Position numbers and translations under genes: made by a program. Under the pieces are notes generated by a model, which was given only the letters and a program-made list of their open reading frames with translations, searched no databases and was not told the DNA's origin. A stretch of 64,000 nucleotides of DNA, taken from the NCBI GenBank assembly GCA_910586735.1, contig CAJUJW010000002.1, positions 18,056-82,055 of the forward strand. The letters are read 5' to 3'. The stretch's first letter is position 1; each line of letters opens with the position of its first letter. This DNA comes from an uncultured Oscillibacter sp. GTDB lineage: Bacteria; Bacillota; Clostridia; Oscillospirales; Oscillospiraceae. Positions 33,660 to 40,852 of the stretch are shown here, one piece after another.

Positions 33660-33686
33660 TAAACGGCGGGGAGGGGAAAAGTATTA
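33660..33686 (-). promoter_or_regulatory. ECF-type promoter motif before sigma gene 2
   Basis: TAATAC (33681-33686), 15-nt spacer TTTTCCCCTCCCCGC, CGTTTA (33660-33665); AAATTTTTT upstream. Confidence 0.7.
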
Positions 33687-33727
33687 CACGGTCTGAAAAA
33701 ATTTTTCCCGCCCCGGAGAGGACAAAT

Positions 33728-33755
33728 CCGCCGCCCGCGAAAACGCGGGCGGCGG
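33728..33755 (-). terminator. GC-rich hairpin after the TIR-MORN gene
   Basis: Perfect 12-bp stem (33728-33739, 33744-33755) with an AAAA loop. Only a weak T stretch follows on either strand, so terminator function for the TIR-MORN transcript is likely but not certain. Confidence 0.5.
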
Positions 33756-33840
33756 TTTGCTTGTGTTGCGCCGGAAAGCCGGTTTTGTTACTCCACGAAG
33801 TCGCCGTCCTTCCACTCGCCTTCCAGGGCGCGGAGGCTTA

Positions 33841-36255
33841 TCACTCGACTTTCGTGCCGTGGTCCCACACTTCTTTTACTTGGCTTCCGTTCTTCCTGGT
33901 GTAGAGCCCCTCTCCGTTTTTCTCTCCGTCCACAAAGGTGCCCTCATAGTAAGAGCCGTCGTTATAGGTCAGTTTTCCCTTGCCGTTCCGTTTATCGTCT
34001 ACATATTCGCCTTCAAACTTCGCTATGGCTATATATCCCTCTTGAGGCTGCGGATTGGCCACTGTATAGACGGCGTAGCCATTGAGCTTGTCGGCTACAA
34101 ATTCGCCTTCTACCTTGTTTCCGTTGGACCAGATTTTGACGCCGTGGCCCTCCCAGTGGCCGTCTACATAGTCGCCTTCATAGTGAGTATACGTCTTGCC
34201 GTCTTCATCTACAACAACGTATTTTCCTTGGCCGTTGTATTTTCCGTCTTTCCACCCGCCTTCATAGTAGCTTCCGTTAGCCCAGGTAAAGGTGCCCTGG
34301 CCGTGCCTTTTTCCGTTTTTCCACTCTCCGTCGTAGAAACCGCCGTCCGGCCAGGTCCAGCGGCCCTGTCCTTCCCAATTGCCGTCTACCCAATCGCCGA
34401 CATAGATCTGGCCGTTGGCGTACTTCATGGTGCCGAAGCCCATGGGTACCGAGTTTCCAAGGTCAAAGAAGCCCGTGTAGGTCCCCGCCTCTCCGCCAGG
34501 CGTGGTGTATTCCTTATCTACCAGCCACATATTGCCGTTGGACCATTTTTCCTCTACCACGGTGCCGTCGGCCCTGGTGTAGACGGCATCTCCGTCCTTC
34601 TCTCCGTCCACAAAGGTGCCCACGAAAACAGAGCCGTCGGAATAGGTCAGCGTGCCCTGGCCGTTGTATTTTCCTTCCTTCCACTCGCCCTCATATTTCT
34701 GCCCGCTGGGCCAGGTGAAGGTGCCGGTGCCCTCTCGTTTGCCGTTCACATACTCTCCCTCATAGACTCTGGCTTCCGGGTTGTTTTCGTCTCCGCCTAT
34801 GTAGTTTATGACATGTCCGTTGGCCTCGTTGTCTTTCCATTCTCCGTCGATGTATCCGCCGTCGGACCAGGTGCGGCGGCCCTGGCCGTCCCGCTTGTTC
34901 TCTTTGAACTCGCCCACATAGACCGTATCGTCGTCATAGTACATGGTGCCCTGTCCGGTGCGCATGCCGGCCAGCCATTCGCCCTCGTAGGAGGCCCCGC
35001 TGGTCCAGGTCATGGAGCCCTGTCCCTGGGCGACGCCGTCCACCCACTGGCCGGTGTAGGTGCCCGCGCCGTCCGCCAGGGCGAAGACGCCCTCGCCGTT
35101 GGGCCATTTGTTCCGCTTGCTCCACTCGCCGGTGTACACGCCGGAAAACACGTCGCCGCTTCCATCCGTCATGTCATAGGGCTGGTCCGTGACCTCCGTG
35201 GCGTCCCCGCCGCCAATCAGCAGGATGAACAGCAAAACCACCGCCACAGCCGCGCCGATGATCAGGGGCTTTTGGGATTTCTTCTTGTCCCCCCCGGCCT
35301 GGGCGGGCTTCTCCTTTTTGCCGAAGCTCTTTTTGCCCTTCTCTTCCGGCTGCCCCGCCTGTTCCCAGCTGAAATCGGCGGGCTCCCCGTTCCGGGGGGC
35401 GGGCTCCACGGTCCGCACCGGCGGCTGCTGAGGCGCGGCCTCCGGGGCGGCCTCCGGGGCGGCCTCCGGGGCGGCCTCCGCGGCGGCCTCCGGCACGGGA
35501 ACGGGCTCCTCCCGGGTCTCAGGCTCCTGGGGGGCCGGCTCGGGCTTAGGCTTGGACTTGGGGGCCGCCGGCTCGGTAATCAGGGACTTGTCGAACACCC
35601 GCCCGCTGACAGAGGCGATGGTGCCTTTGACTGCGGTCAGGTCGTTGATGGTTTTCCGGTTGATGGAGGCGTCCCGGAAGAAGTTAATGAACGCGTCGGA
35701 GATGTCGTATTTGGACAGCGCGTCCTGCTCCAGCAGGGTGGAGATGCTGGTATAGGCGGATTTCATTGCCCGCATGATATCGTTGGAGGTGTTGTTGGTG
35801 TTGGTGGCGATGTTTGCCCCCTGGTTCAGGATTTCGCTTTTGACGCCCCGCTCCACCTCCGGCTGGTCCGTGGTGTCCCCCAGGTGAAGCCGGTCCTCCA
35901 GGGACACGAAGACGATCTGCTTGCGGTTGTTGACGGCGGTCAGAAGCTCCAGGAAGCAGGCGTAGCTCTCTATGTAGCTCTGGCTGACGAAGGCGACAAT
36001 CACGTCCGCGCCCCGGATATTCCGCAGCATGGGCACAATCCACTTGTCGTTCACCTTGTCAAAGGCTTTGTCTGCGTATACGGACAGGCCGTATTTTTTC
36101 TGCATGGGCACGATGGCGGTTTTGAAGACTGTCTCCCAGTTGTCGCTGGCATAGCTGATGAAAACATAGGGCTTTCTCTGAGAACACTCTGTGATCTCCA
36201 GGTTCCTTTCCAGATATTCGGAGCGTTCCTTTTTCTGCGCCTCATTCAATGCCAT
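33841..36255 (-). CDS. TIR domain - transmembrane - MORN repeat protein
   Basis: 804 residues. An N-terminal TIR domain (about 28-165) starts with YVFISYASDNW and has S97-x-x-C100-x-x-E103 (SYACFLE), matching the S-x-W-C-x-x-E box whose Glu is catalytic in NAD-cleaving TIR domains. A Pro/Ala/Glu linker (about 235-330) includes tandem EAAP units. One membrane helix is at about 332-351 (LIIGAAVAVVLLFILLIGG). The remaining ~430 residues are more than a dozen MORN repeats (YEGEWKDGKYNGQGKY type). The topology places the TIR on one side and MORN on the other side of the membrane. The next gene upstream encodes a RyR-like membrane protein. Likely an NAD-consuming signalling or defence protein; catalysis is inferred. 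Confidence 0.88.
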   Translation of the reverse strand: MALNEAQKKERSEYLERNLEITECSQRKPYVFISYASDNWETVFKTAIVPMQKKYGLSVYADKAFDKVNDKWIVPMLRNIRGADVIVAFVSQSYIESYACFLELLTAVNNRKQIVFVSLEDRLHLGDTTDQPEVERGVKSEILNQGANIATNTNNTSNDIMRAMKSAYTSISTLLEQDALSKYDISDAFINFFRDASINRKTINDLTAVKGTIASVSGRVFDKSLITEPAAPKSKPKPEPAPQEPETREEPVPVPEAAAEAAPEAAPEAAPEAAPQQPPVRTVEPAPRNGEPADFSWEQAGQPEEKGKKSFGKKEKPAQAGGDKKKSQKPLIIGAAVAVVLLFILLIGGGDATEVTDQPYDMTDGSGDVFSGVYTGEWSKRNKWPNGEGVFALADGAGTYTGQWVDGVAQGQGSMTWTSGASYEGEWLAGMRTGQGTMYYDDDTVYVGEFKENKRDGQGRRTWSDGGYIDGEWKDNEANGHVINYIGGDENNPEARVYEGEYVNGKREGTGTFTWPSGQKYEGEWKEGKYNGQGTLTYSDGSVFVGTFVDGEKDGDAVYTRADGTVVEEKWSNGNMWLVDKEYTTPGGEAGTYTGFFDLGNSVPMGFGTMKYANGQIYVGDWVDGNWEGQGRWTWPDGGFYDGEWKNGKRHGQGTFTWANGSYYEGGWKDGKYNGQGKYVVVDEDGKTYTHYEGDYVDGHWEGHGVKIWSNGNKVEGEFVADKLNGYAVYTVANPQPQEGYIAIAKFEGEYVDDKRNGKGKLTYNDGSYYEGTFVDGEKNGEGLYTRKNGSQVKEVWDHGTKVE

Positions 36256-36381
36256 ATCTGTCTCTCCTCCCTATATGATAACGTCTCGCGAGGGTATTGC
36301 ACACATTCTATTTTTACCATGTTTCCACAGAGATTGCAAGGGCTCCCGGCAATTTTCCCCCTTCATTCGGGGCGGGGGCCG

Positions 36382-37761
36382 TCACGCCTCGTCGTCCATT
36401 TTGCTCCTGATGGCCTCCACGTCCTTCAGCTTCTCCTCCTCGCTGAGCTGGGAGAAGGGGATGAGGCAGTTGTGGGTCCGCCTGGCGGGCACCGTCTCCG
36501 GGGCGTATTTCCAGTTGTGGATGTAGTGATACCGGCACCAGCGGATATGCTCCAGCTCGGCCGCCGTCTCCAGGGACGCGCCCTGTTTCAGCAGCCGCTG
36601 GATGACGCCCAGGTAGTCCGAGGAGCTGACGTTGGAATAGCGCTTGAAGGAGTCCAGCTTTTCCCAGGGGGTGCCGCCGTACTTCCTGTAGTAAAACTCG
36701 TGCTGCTTCCGGGCGGCCTCCATAGAGCGCTCGTTGAAGATGGAGTCGGCGGAGGCCGCCTCCTCCCCCGTGCCGAAGCAGACCACCCGGTCCCGCCCAA
36801 ACAGGTTGGTGATGATGTCCCCGTTGGGGGCGTAGACGTGGATGGGCCGGTCCATGGGGGTGGAGACCAGAAGCCTGCTCATGACCGCCGCGTCCTGGTT
36901 TTCGTCCTGGCTGCCGCAGAGTATCACCCGGTCGAAGTCCCACAGGTCCCCTGGGCCGTAGAGCCCGTCGTCGTGGAAGATCACCTGGTCGGGCTCCATT
37001 TTGTCCAGCTCCGTGTGCTCCCGCCGGAACCGGCTCCCGTCGCCGAAGATGTGATACTCAAAGTGCTGCCGGGGGTCGATCAGGTTCACCTGGAGTCCGT
37101 AGAGCAGGATGTCCTCCCCCAGGTGGCTGAAGCCGATGATGGCGATTTTCTCGCTCCTGGAGACGGGGTAGGTCTTCCAGTACTGCCGGGCGCAGGTCTC
37201 CGAGATGCTGAAAACCGTGATCAGCGGGTTCTCGATGTTCTGCCGCAGGATGTTCTCCAGCATGATGTACACCCGTTTGTCCTTCAGCCACTCGTAGTAC
37301 CGGTTGTAAAACTCCAGATTTTCCGCGTCGCTGGAGAACATGAGGACGTACCGGGAGGCGTTGTCGATAAACTTCCCGCCCCCCTGGATTCTGATTCTGG
37401 GGTTCAGGCTCTCCAGGATGCGGGACGCGTAGCTGGAGTCCCCGTAGACCACCGTCGCGCCGGGGTTCAGGAGTTTGAACCAGTTGATCAGGTCGTTCAT
37501 CTTGTCCAGAGCGCCGATCAAAATGCTCAGCGTAGCGGCCAGGGCCAGGAACCGGGCCAGCTGCAAAAGCCCGCCGATGGGGATGCCGTCTTCGGTGGAC
37601 CCGGAGTACAGCTTGATGGAGGAGTAAATGGCGTCCAGGAAGGGGAACATCCGGTCCTGCTGGGTAAACGCCGGGAAGTAGCAATACATCCCGATGAAAA
37701 AGGGCAGGACCTTGTACAGGACGCCGACAAGCCGGTTGAGGTTTTGAAAGAACTTTTTCAT
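36382..37761 (-). CDS. Membrane protein with TrkA-N-like Rossmann region and C-terminal RyR-like segment
   Basis: 459 residues from ATG 37761 (after GAGGAGG). Two hydrophobic helices at about 13-31 (VLYKVLPFFIGMYCYFPAF) and 62-85 (GLLQLARFLALAATLSILIGAL). Residues 95-330 look like Rossmann folds of the TrkA-N kind: ATVVYGDSSYASRILESL, EKIAIIGFSHLGEDILLYGLQ, VILCGSQDENQDAAVMSRLL. The last ~60 residues, AAELEHIRWCRYHYIHNWKY then RTHNCLIPFSQLSEEEKLKD, resemble the RyR repeat domain (His/Trp-rich N-half, H-x-x-L-x-P-x-x-x-L-x-x-x-E-K C-half). RyR domains in bacteria are thought to bind nucleotide-like ligands. Adjacent to the TIR protein, 126 bp apart. Function not demonstrated. Confidence 0.75.
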   Translation of the reverse strand: MKKFFQNLNRLVGVLYKVLPFFIGMYCYFPAFTQQDRMFPFLDAIYSSIKLYSGSTEDGIPIGGLLQLARFLALAATLSILIGALDKMNDLINWFKLLNPGATVVYGDSSYASRILESLNPRIRIQGGGKFIDNASRYVLMFSSDAENLEFYNRYYEWLKDKRVYIMLENILRQNIENPLITVFSISETCARQYWKTYPVSRSEKIAIIGFSHLGEDILLYGLQVNLIDPRQHFEYHIFGDGSRFRREHTELDKMEPDQVIFHDDGLYGPGDLWDFDRVILCGSQDENQDAAVMSRLLVSTPMDRPIHVYAPNGDIITNLFGRDRVVCFGTGEEAASADSIFNERSMEAARKQHEFYYRKYGGTPWEKLDSFKRYSNVSSSDYLGVIQRLLKQGASLETAAELEHIRWCRYHYIHNWKYAPETVPARRTHNCLIPFSQLSEEEKLKDVEAIRSKMDDEA

Positions 37762-37814
37762 GGTGCCTCCTCTTTCCGCGCCCCTGAATCCCAGGAGCGC
37801 CGGGGGTTTTGTCC

Positions 37815-37843
37815 AGTGTACCACAGCCGGGGGAAATTGGAAA
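37815..37843 (-). promoter_or_regulatory. Promoter of the RyR-like gene
   Basis: On the reverse strand TTTCCA (37838-37843) and TACACT (37815-37820) with 17-nt spacing, about 50 nt upstream of the start codon. Confidence 0.55.
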
Positions 37844-37875
37844 CAGTTTTTTCCCGGGTCCCGGAGAATGGCCGC

Positions 37876-37910
37876 AAAAAAACGGGAACCCCCTTCCAAG
37901 GGAGTTCCCG
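37876..37910 (-). terminator. Intrinsic terminator of the PH-domain gene
   Basis: Stem CGGGAAC-CCCTT / AAGGG-GTTCCCG (37883-37895, 37898-37910, one mismatch) followed on the reverse strand by seven T. It begins right at the PH gene stop and separates it from the RyR-like gene. Confidence 0.85.
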
Positions 37911-37914
37911 CTTC

Positions 37915-38328
37915 TCATATGCCTTCCTCGTCCAGGTCCGCGTCCTCGTCGAACTCCTGGCAGACCGGGCCGTCCTCCCCGCCCAGGAGCTCGGTGGCCC
38001 GCATGCGCCGCCGGTCCTTGGCGGCCTCCACGTTTTGGTGGATCAGCTCCTTCACCGTCCGGGGGTCCTTCACGTTTTTCAGGTCCAGGTGGGGGATGCT
38101 CTTGTCCGAGGACACGACGCACACCGTCCCCACGCCGAAGACGCGCTGACCCAGGCTGATGGTCAGCCGCAGGTCCCGGACCCGGTAGAGGAGCACCTCG
38201 TCGGATTTCATGTTGAGCAGACCCGTCTCGCAGAACAGCCGGTCATCGCTGAGGCGGTACCGGGTGAAGGAAAGGGGCATGCCCAGGAAGCGCTTGCGGT
38301 CTTTCCACAGGTATTCTATGGGTTCCAT
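37915..38328 (-). CDS. Bacterial PH-domain (bPH_2/DUF304-like) protein
   Basis: 137 residues. About 1-100 fits a bacterial pleckstrin-homology domain: FLGMPLSFTRYRLSDDRLFCETGLLNMKSDEVLLYRVRDLRLTISLGQRVFGVGTVCVVS, the usual pattern of strand pairs with Y-R-L-x-x-D-R-L. The C-terminal ~35 residues are charged (ends DEDADLDEEGI). No membrane helix, so probably cytoplasmic. It has its own promoter (38362-38390) and terminator, so it is a single unit beside, not clearly within, the TIR/RyR pair. Role unknown. Confidence 0.75.
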   Translation of the reverse strand: MEPIEYLWKDRKRFLGMPLSFTRYRLSDDRLFCETGLLNMKSDEVLLYRVRDLRLTISLGQRVFGVGTVCVVSSDKSIPHLDLKNVKDPRTVKELIHQNVEAAKDRRRMRATELLGGEDGPVCQEFDEDADLDEEGI

Positions 38329-38361
38329 AATTTATGTCCTCCTTCGGGGGTGGTTGGGTTT

Positions 38362-38390
38362 AGTATAGCACCTTGGCGGATGGGGCGCAA
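38362..38390 (-). promoter_or_regulatory. Promoter of the PH-domain gene
   Basis: TTGCGC (38385-38390) and TATACT (38362-38367) on the reverse strand, 17-nt spacer, about 34 nt before the ATG at 38328. Confidence 0.7.
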
Positions 38391-38729
38391 GACCCCCTTG
38401 GCGGGGAGGTCAACAGCCCTTTGGGGGCTGGTCCAAGGCACGGCGTAGTGCAAGCGGGGGTTTTGGTGGTCGTCGAATCAACCAGTTTCTCTTTCCGCTG
38501 CCGCTACCTTGGAGCGCTGGGGCCCCTTGCCTCTCTCTGGGAGAGGTGGCACGGCGAAGCCGTGACGGAGAGGGCTTCCCCCAGGCCCCACCCTTCTGCC
38601 GGCAGAACAGGGCCTCTGTCCCCCCACACACATTTTTCCATTGTCCATTATCAATTGTCAATTATTCCCCTGCCGGCAGCCCCCCCGTAGGGGCCGCCGC
38701 CCTCGGCGGCCCGGTCCGCCAGACCTCCC
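38391..38729. repeat. Gene-free region with dispersed-repeat-like sequence
   Basis: No gene is supported in 38391-38729. It contains GAGAGGTGGCACGGCGAAGC with CCGTGACGGAGAGGG (about 38537-38573), an AT-rich CATTGTCC/ATCAATTGTCAATTATTC stretch (about 38638-38665) and a GTAGGGGCCGCCGCC palindrome (38685-38713) matching the units at 30704-30793. The sharp GC changes suggest a mosaic of short repeats. Confidence 0.55.
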
Positions 38730-39122
38730 TCACCGCTGAATCTCCACAACGTCCTCAATCCTGATCCGCCGCCCGCCGGTCAGGACCACCTCCCCGGCAA
38801 CAGGGTCTATCCGCTTCACCGTACCCGTTACGGCGGCGTAAGCGCCGCCCTCTTTTTTGCCGTCGGGCAGGAAGCAGATAAAAACGGCGCTCTCCGCCCC
38901 CTCCGCCAGCAAACGGAGTTCTTGATCCAGAGCGGCCTTTTTCTCCTCGCTCAGCTCAACCCTGCCGTCGGTGGGGCGGGCCGTCTCCTGGACGGCGTCC
39001 TCGTAGCCCGCCAAAGCGGCGAAGGGGCTGAACTGGGCCGCCCGGTTCGCCATGGGCATCCGGGGGTGCCGGGCGGACACGGGGCGGGGCAGGTCGATGA
39101 TGTCCTCGTAAGGGTGCTTCAT
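38730..39122 (-). CDS. YolD-like protein
   Basis: 130 residues. The N-terminal part (MKHPYEDIIDLPRPVSARHPRMPMANRAAQFSPFAALAGY) is the recognisable YolD-like opening, followed by a helical region (VELSEEKKAALDQELRLL) and a beta-rich C-terminus (GTVKRIDPVAGEVVLTGGRRIRIEDVVEI). YolD proteins are typically encoded with Y-family polymerases of the UvrX/YqjW type, as here: its start overlaps the polymerase stop by 4 nt. Probably an accessory of translesion synthesis; the mechanism is not known. Confidence 0.85.
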   Translation of the reverse strand: MKHPYEDIIDLPRPVSARHPRMPMANRAAQFSPFAALAGYEDAVQETARPTDGRVELSEEKKAALDQELRLLAEGAESAVFICFLPDGKKEGGAYAAVTGTVKRIDPVAGEVVLTGGRRIRIEDVVEIQR

Positions 39123-40642
39123 GCCTTATGCCCTCCTATCGTGCGGTTCCGGTCCTTGGCCGTGGCCCCTTCCTGGAAATTCATGCCCTTCAGAATGGCG
39201 TTCTTGCCGAAGCGCTTTTTGATGTCCAGCACCGCCCGCTGGACCCGCTTCTCCCGCTCCAGCTCCTCCGCCTCCCGGGCCCGACGCTCCTGTTCCGCGC
39301 CATAGTCCGTGAACAGGTCCAGCTGCTGGAAGGTTTCCTCTCCCAGCGCGTCCTGTTCCGCCGTCACCCGGCAGGCGGCCAGGTACAGCCGCCGGGACAA
39401 AAGATCCTTGTCGATGATCCGGTCGAACAGGTCCAGGGCGGCGGCGATGATCCGCCTGGTGGAAGCGGTGTATTCCCCCAGGTTGGCGGTGCCGTGGGCG
39501 TGCTTGGGGATGGACCGGCCGTAGCGGTCCGCCTTGACCTCCCCGCGGTAATGTTTCCGGCGTTCCGGGTCCGTCAGGTTCTCGATGTCATAGCCCACGG
39601 TCAGGGTCAGCTGGTCCGTCACCAATCCCCTGTCCACCAGCTCCAGGGCCAGCTGGTCCGCCATCTCCCGGACCACCAGCCGGGTTTTCTCATAGGGATA
39701 GGGGCTTTGCAGCACCTGTCCCCCGCCGATGCTCTTGGACTCCGGCTTGTAGGCTTTCACGTCCGCGATGGTACAGGGCTCCCAGCCCCAGGCGTGGTCG
39801 ATGAGCAGCTCGGCGTTGACGCCGAAGAGCTTATAGAGCAGGTCCTCGTTATAATAATCCGCAGGCTCTCCCAGAGAGCACCGGGCCACGTCCCCCATGG
39901 TGTACATTCCCTCGGCCTCCAGCTTCCTGGCGGTGCCGGGCCCCACCCGCCAGAAGTCGGTGAGGGGCCGGTGGGTCCAGAGGTTCCGGCGGTAGCTCTT
40001 TTCCGTCAGCTGGGCGATGCGGACGCCGTTTTTGTCCGCCGGGATGCGCTTGGCCCAGATGTCCATGGCGATTTTACAGAGGTACAAATTCGGCCCGATG
40101 CCCGCCGTGGCGGTGATGCCCGTGGTCTCCAGCACGTCCAGGATGATCTTCATGGCCAGGTCCCGGGCGCTGAGGCCGTAGGTCCCCAGGTAGTTTGTCA
40201 CGTCCATCAACACCTCGTCGATGGAGTAGTTGATGATGTCCTCCGGGGCGATGTATTTCAGGTACACGCCGTAGACCCTGGTGCTCCACTCCATATAGTG
40301 GGACATCCTGGGCGGGGCTACGATATAGTCCACCGCCAGGCTGGGGTCCGCTTTCAGTTCCGGGTCGCTGGAGGAGGAGCCCGTGAGCCTCCGCCCCGGC
40401 GCCTCCCGCTGCCTCTGGGCGTTGACCTCCTTGACCCGCTGGACCACCTCGAACAGCCGCGCCCGGCCGGAGATGCCCCAGGCTTTCAGAGACGGCGTCA
40501 CCGCCAGGCAGATGGTCTTCTCCGTCCGGCTCAGGTCCGCCACCACCAGGTTGGTGGTCAGGGGGTCCAGCCCCCGCTCCACGCACTCCACCGAGGCGTA
40601 GAACGACTTCAAATCCACGGCCAGATAGGTTCGTTCTCCCAC
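39119..40642 (-). CDS. Y-family DNA polymerase (UvrX/UmuC type)
   Basis: The catalytic palm shows YLAVDLKSFYASVECVERG (first Asp) and NYSIDEVLMDV (second acidic pair), followed by ATAGIGPNLYLCKIAMD, a helix-hairpin-helix thumb (FWRVGPGTARKLEAEGMYTMGD) and a little-finger domain. FQQLDLF near the C-terminus is a beta-clamp-binding motif. An ATG at 40684 is in frame, but it overlaps the -10 TATAAT (40683-40688), so it cannot be transcribed from that promoter; the GTG at 40642 (507 residues, GGGGGGCGGAG upstream) is the better start. A SOS-box-like sequence overlaps the leader. Error-prone lesion bypass polymerase, paired with YolD. Confidence 0.88.
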   Translation of the reverse strand: MGERTYLAVDLKSFYASVECVERGLDPLTTNLVVADLSRTEKTICLAVTPSLKAWGISGRARLFEVVQRVKEVNAQRQREAPGRRLTGSSSSDPELKADPSLAVDYIVAPPRMSHYMEWSTRVYGVYLKYIAPEDIINYSIDEVLMDVTNYLGTYGLSARDLAMKIILDVLETTGITATAGIGPNLYLCKIAMDIWAKRIPADKNGVRIAQLTEKSYRRNLWTHRPLTDFWRVGPGTARKLEAEGMYTMGDVARCSLGEPADYYNEDLLYKLFGVNAELLIDHAWGWEPCTIADVKAYKPESKSIGGGQVLQSPYPYEKTRLVVREMADQLALELVDRGLVTDQLTLTVGYDIENLTDPERRKHYRGEVKADRYGRSIPKHAHGTANLGEYTASTRRIIAAALDLFDRIIDKDLLSRRLYLAACRVTAEQDALGEETFQQLDLFTDYGAEQERRAREAEELEREKRVQRAVLDIKKRFGKNAILKGMNFQEGATAKDRNRTIGGHKA

Positions 40643-40662
40643 GGTCTCCGCCCCCCTCAACA

Positions 40663-40676
40663 CGAAACTTTGTTCT
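40663..40676 (-). promoter_or_regulatory. Possible LexA/DinR box of the polymerase operon
   Basis: AGAACAAAGTTTCG on the reverse strand differs at two positions from the Gram-positive SOS consensus CGAAC-N4-GTTCG. It lies just downstream of the -10, at the transcription start, a usual operator place for a DNA-damage polymerase. Confidence 0.4.
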
Positions 40677-40682
40677 AGATCC

Positions 40683-40712
40683 ATTATAGCATACCCGGTC
40701 CGGCGGAGACAA
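40683..40712 (-). promoter_or_regulatory. Promoter of the polymerase/yolD operon
   Basis: TTGTCT (40707-40712) and TATAAT (40683-40688) on the reverse strand, 18-nt spacer. The -10 contains the upstream in-frame ATG and so fixes the real start further in. Confidence 0.65.
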
Positions 40713-40738
40713 GTCCAAAATGAAAATTTAAAACCGCC

Positions 40739-40768
40739 TTGACAACGCGCCAAGGGAGATGGTATGCT
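40739..40768 (+). promoter_or_regulatory. Promoter of the EEP-family gene
   Basis: TTGACA (40739-40744) and TATGCT (40763-40768), 18-nt spacer; the ATG at 40853 follows AAAGGAAGG. Confidence 0.6.
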
Positions 40769-40852
40769 GAACCAAAGCGCTCGCAAACGATTGCGTAACC
40801 AGCGGTTCCGCCCCGGCGGGACGCCCAGGGCGCCGGAAAGGAAGGATGCACC

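Noticed and set aside
35400..35490. Short tandem repeats that might be taken for a CRISPR or minisatellite locus
   Set aside because: They encode the EAAP linker repeats of the TIR-MORN protein in frame; there are no spacers and no cas genes.
33757..38448. Very long open frame on the plus strand (over 1500 codons) across the TIR/RyR region
   Set aside because: It is antisense to genes with clear domains on the other strand; its composition (low complexity, Val/Gly/Pro-rich) is that of a frame kept open by GC bias.
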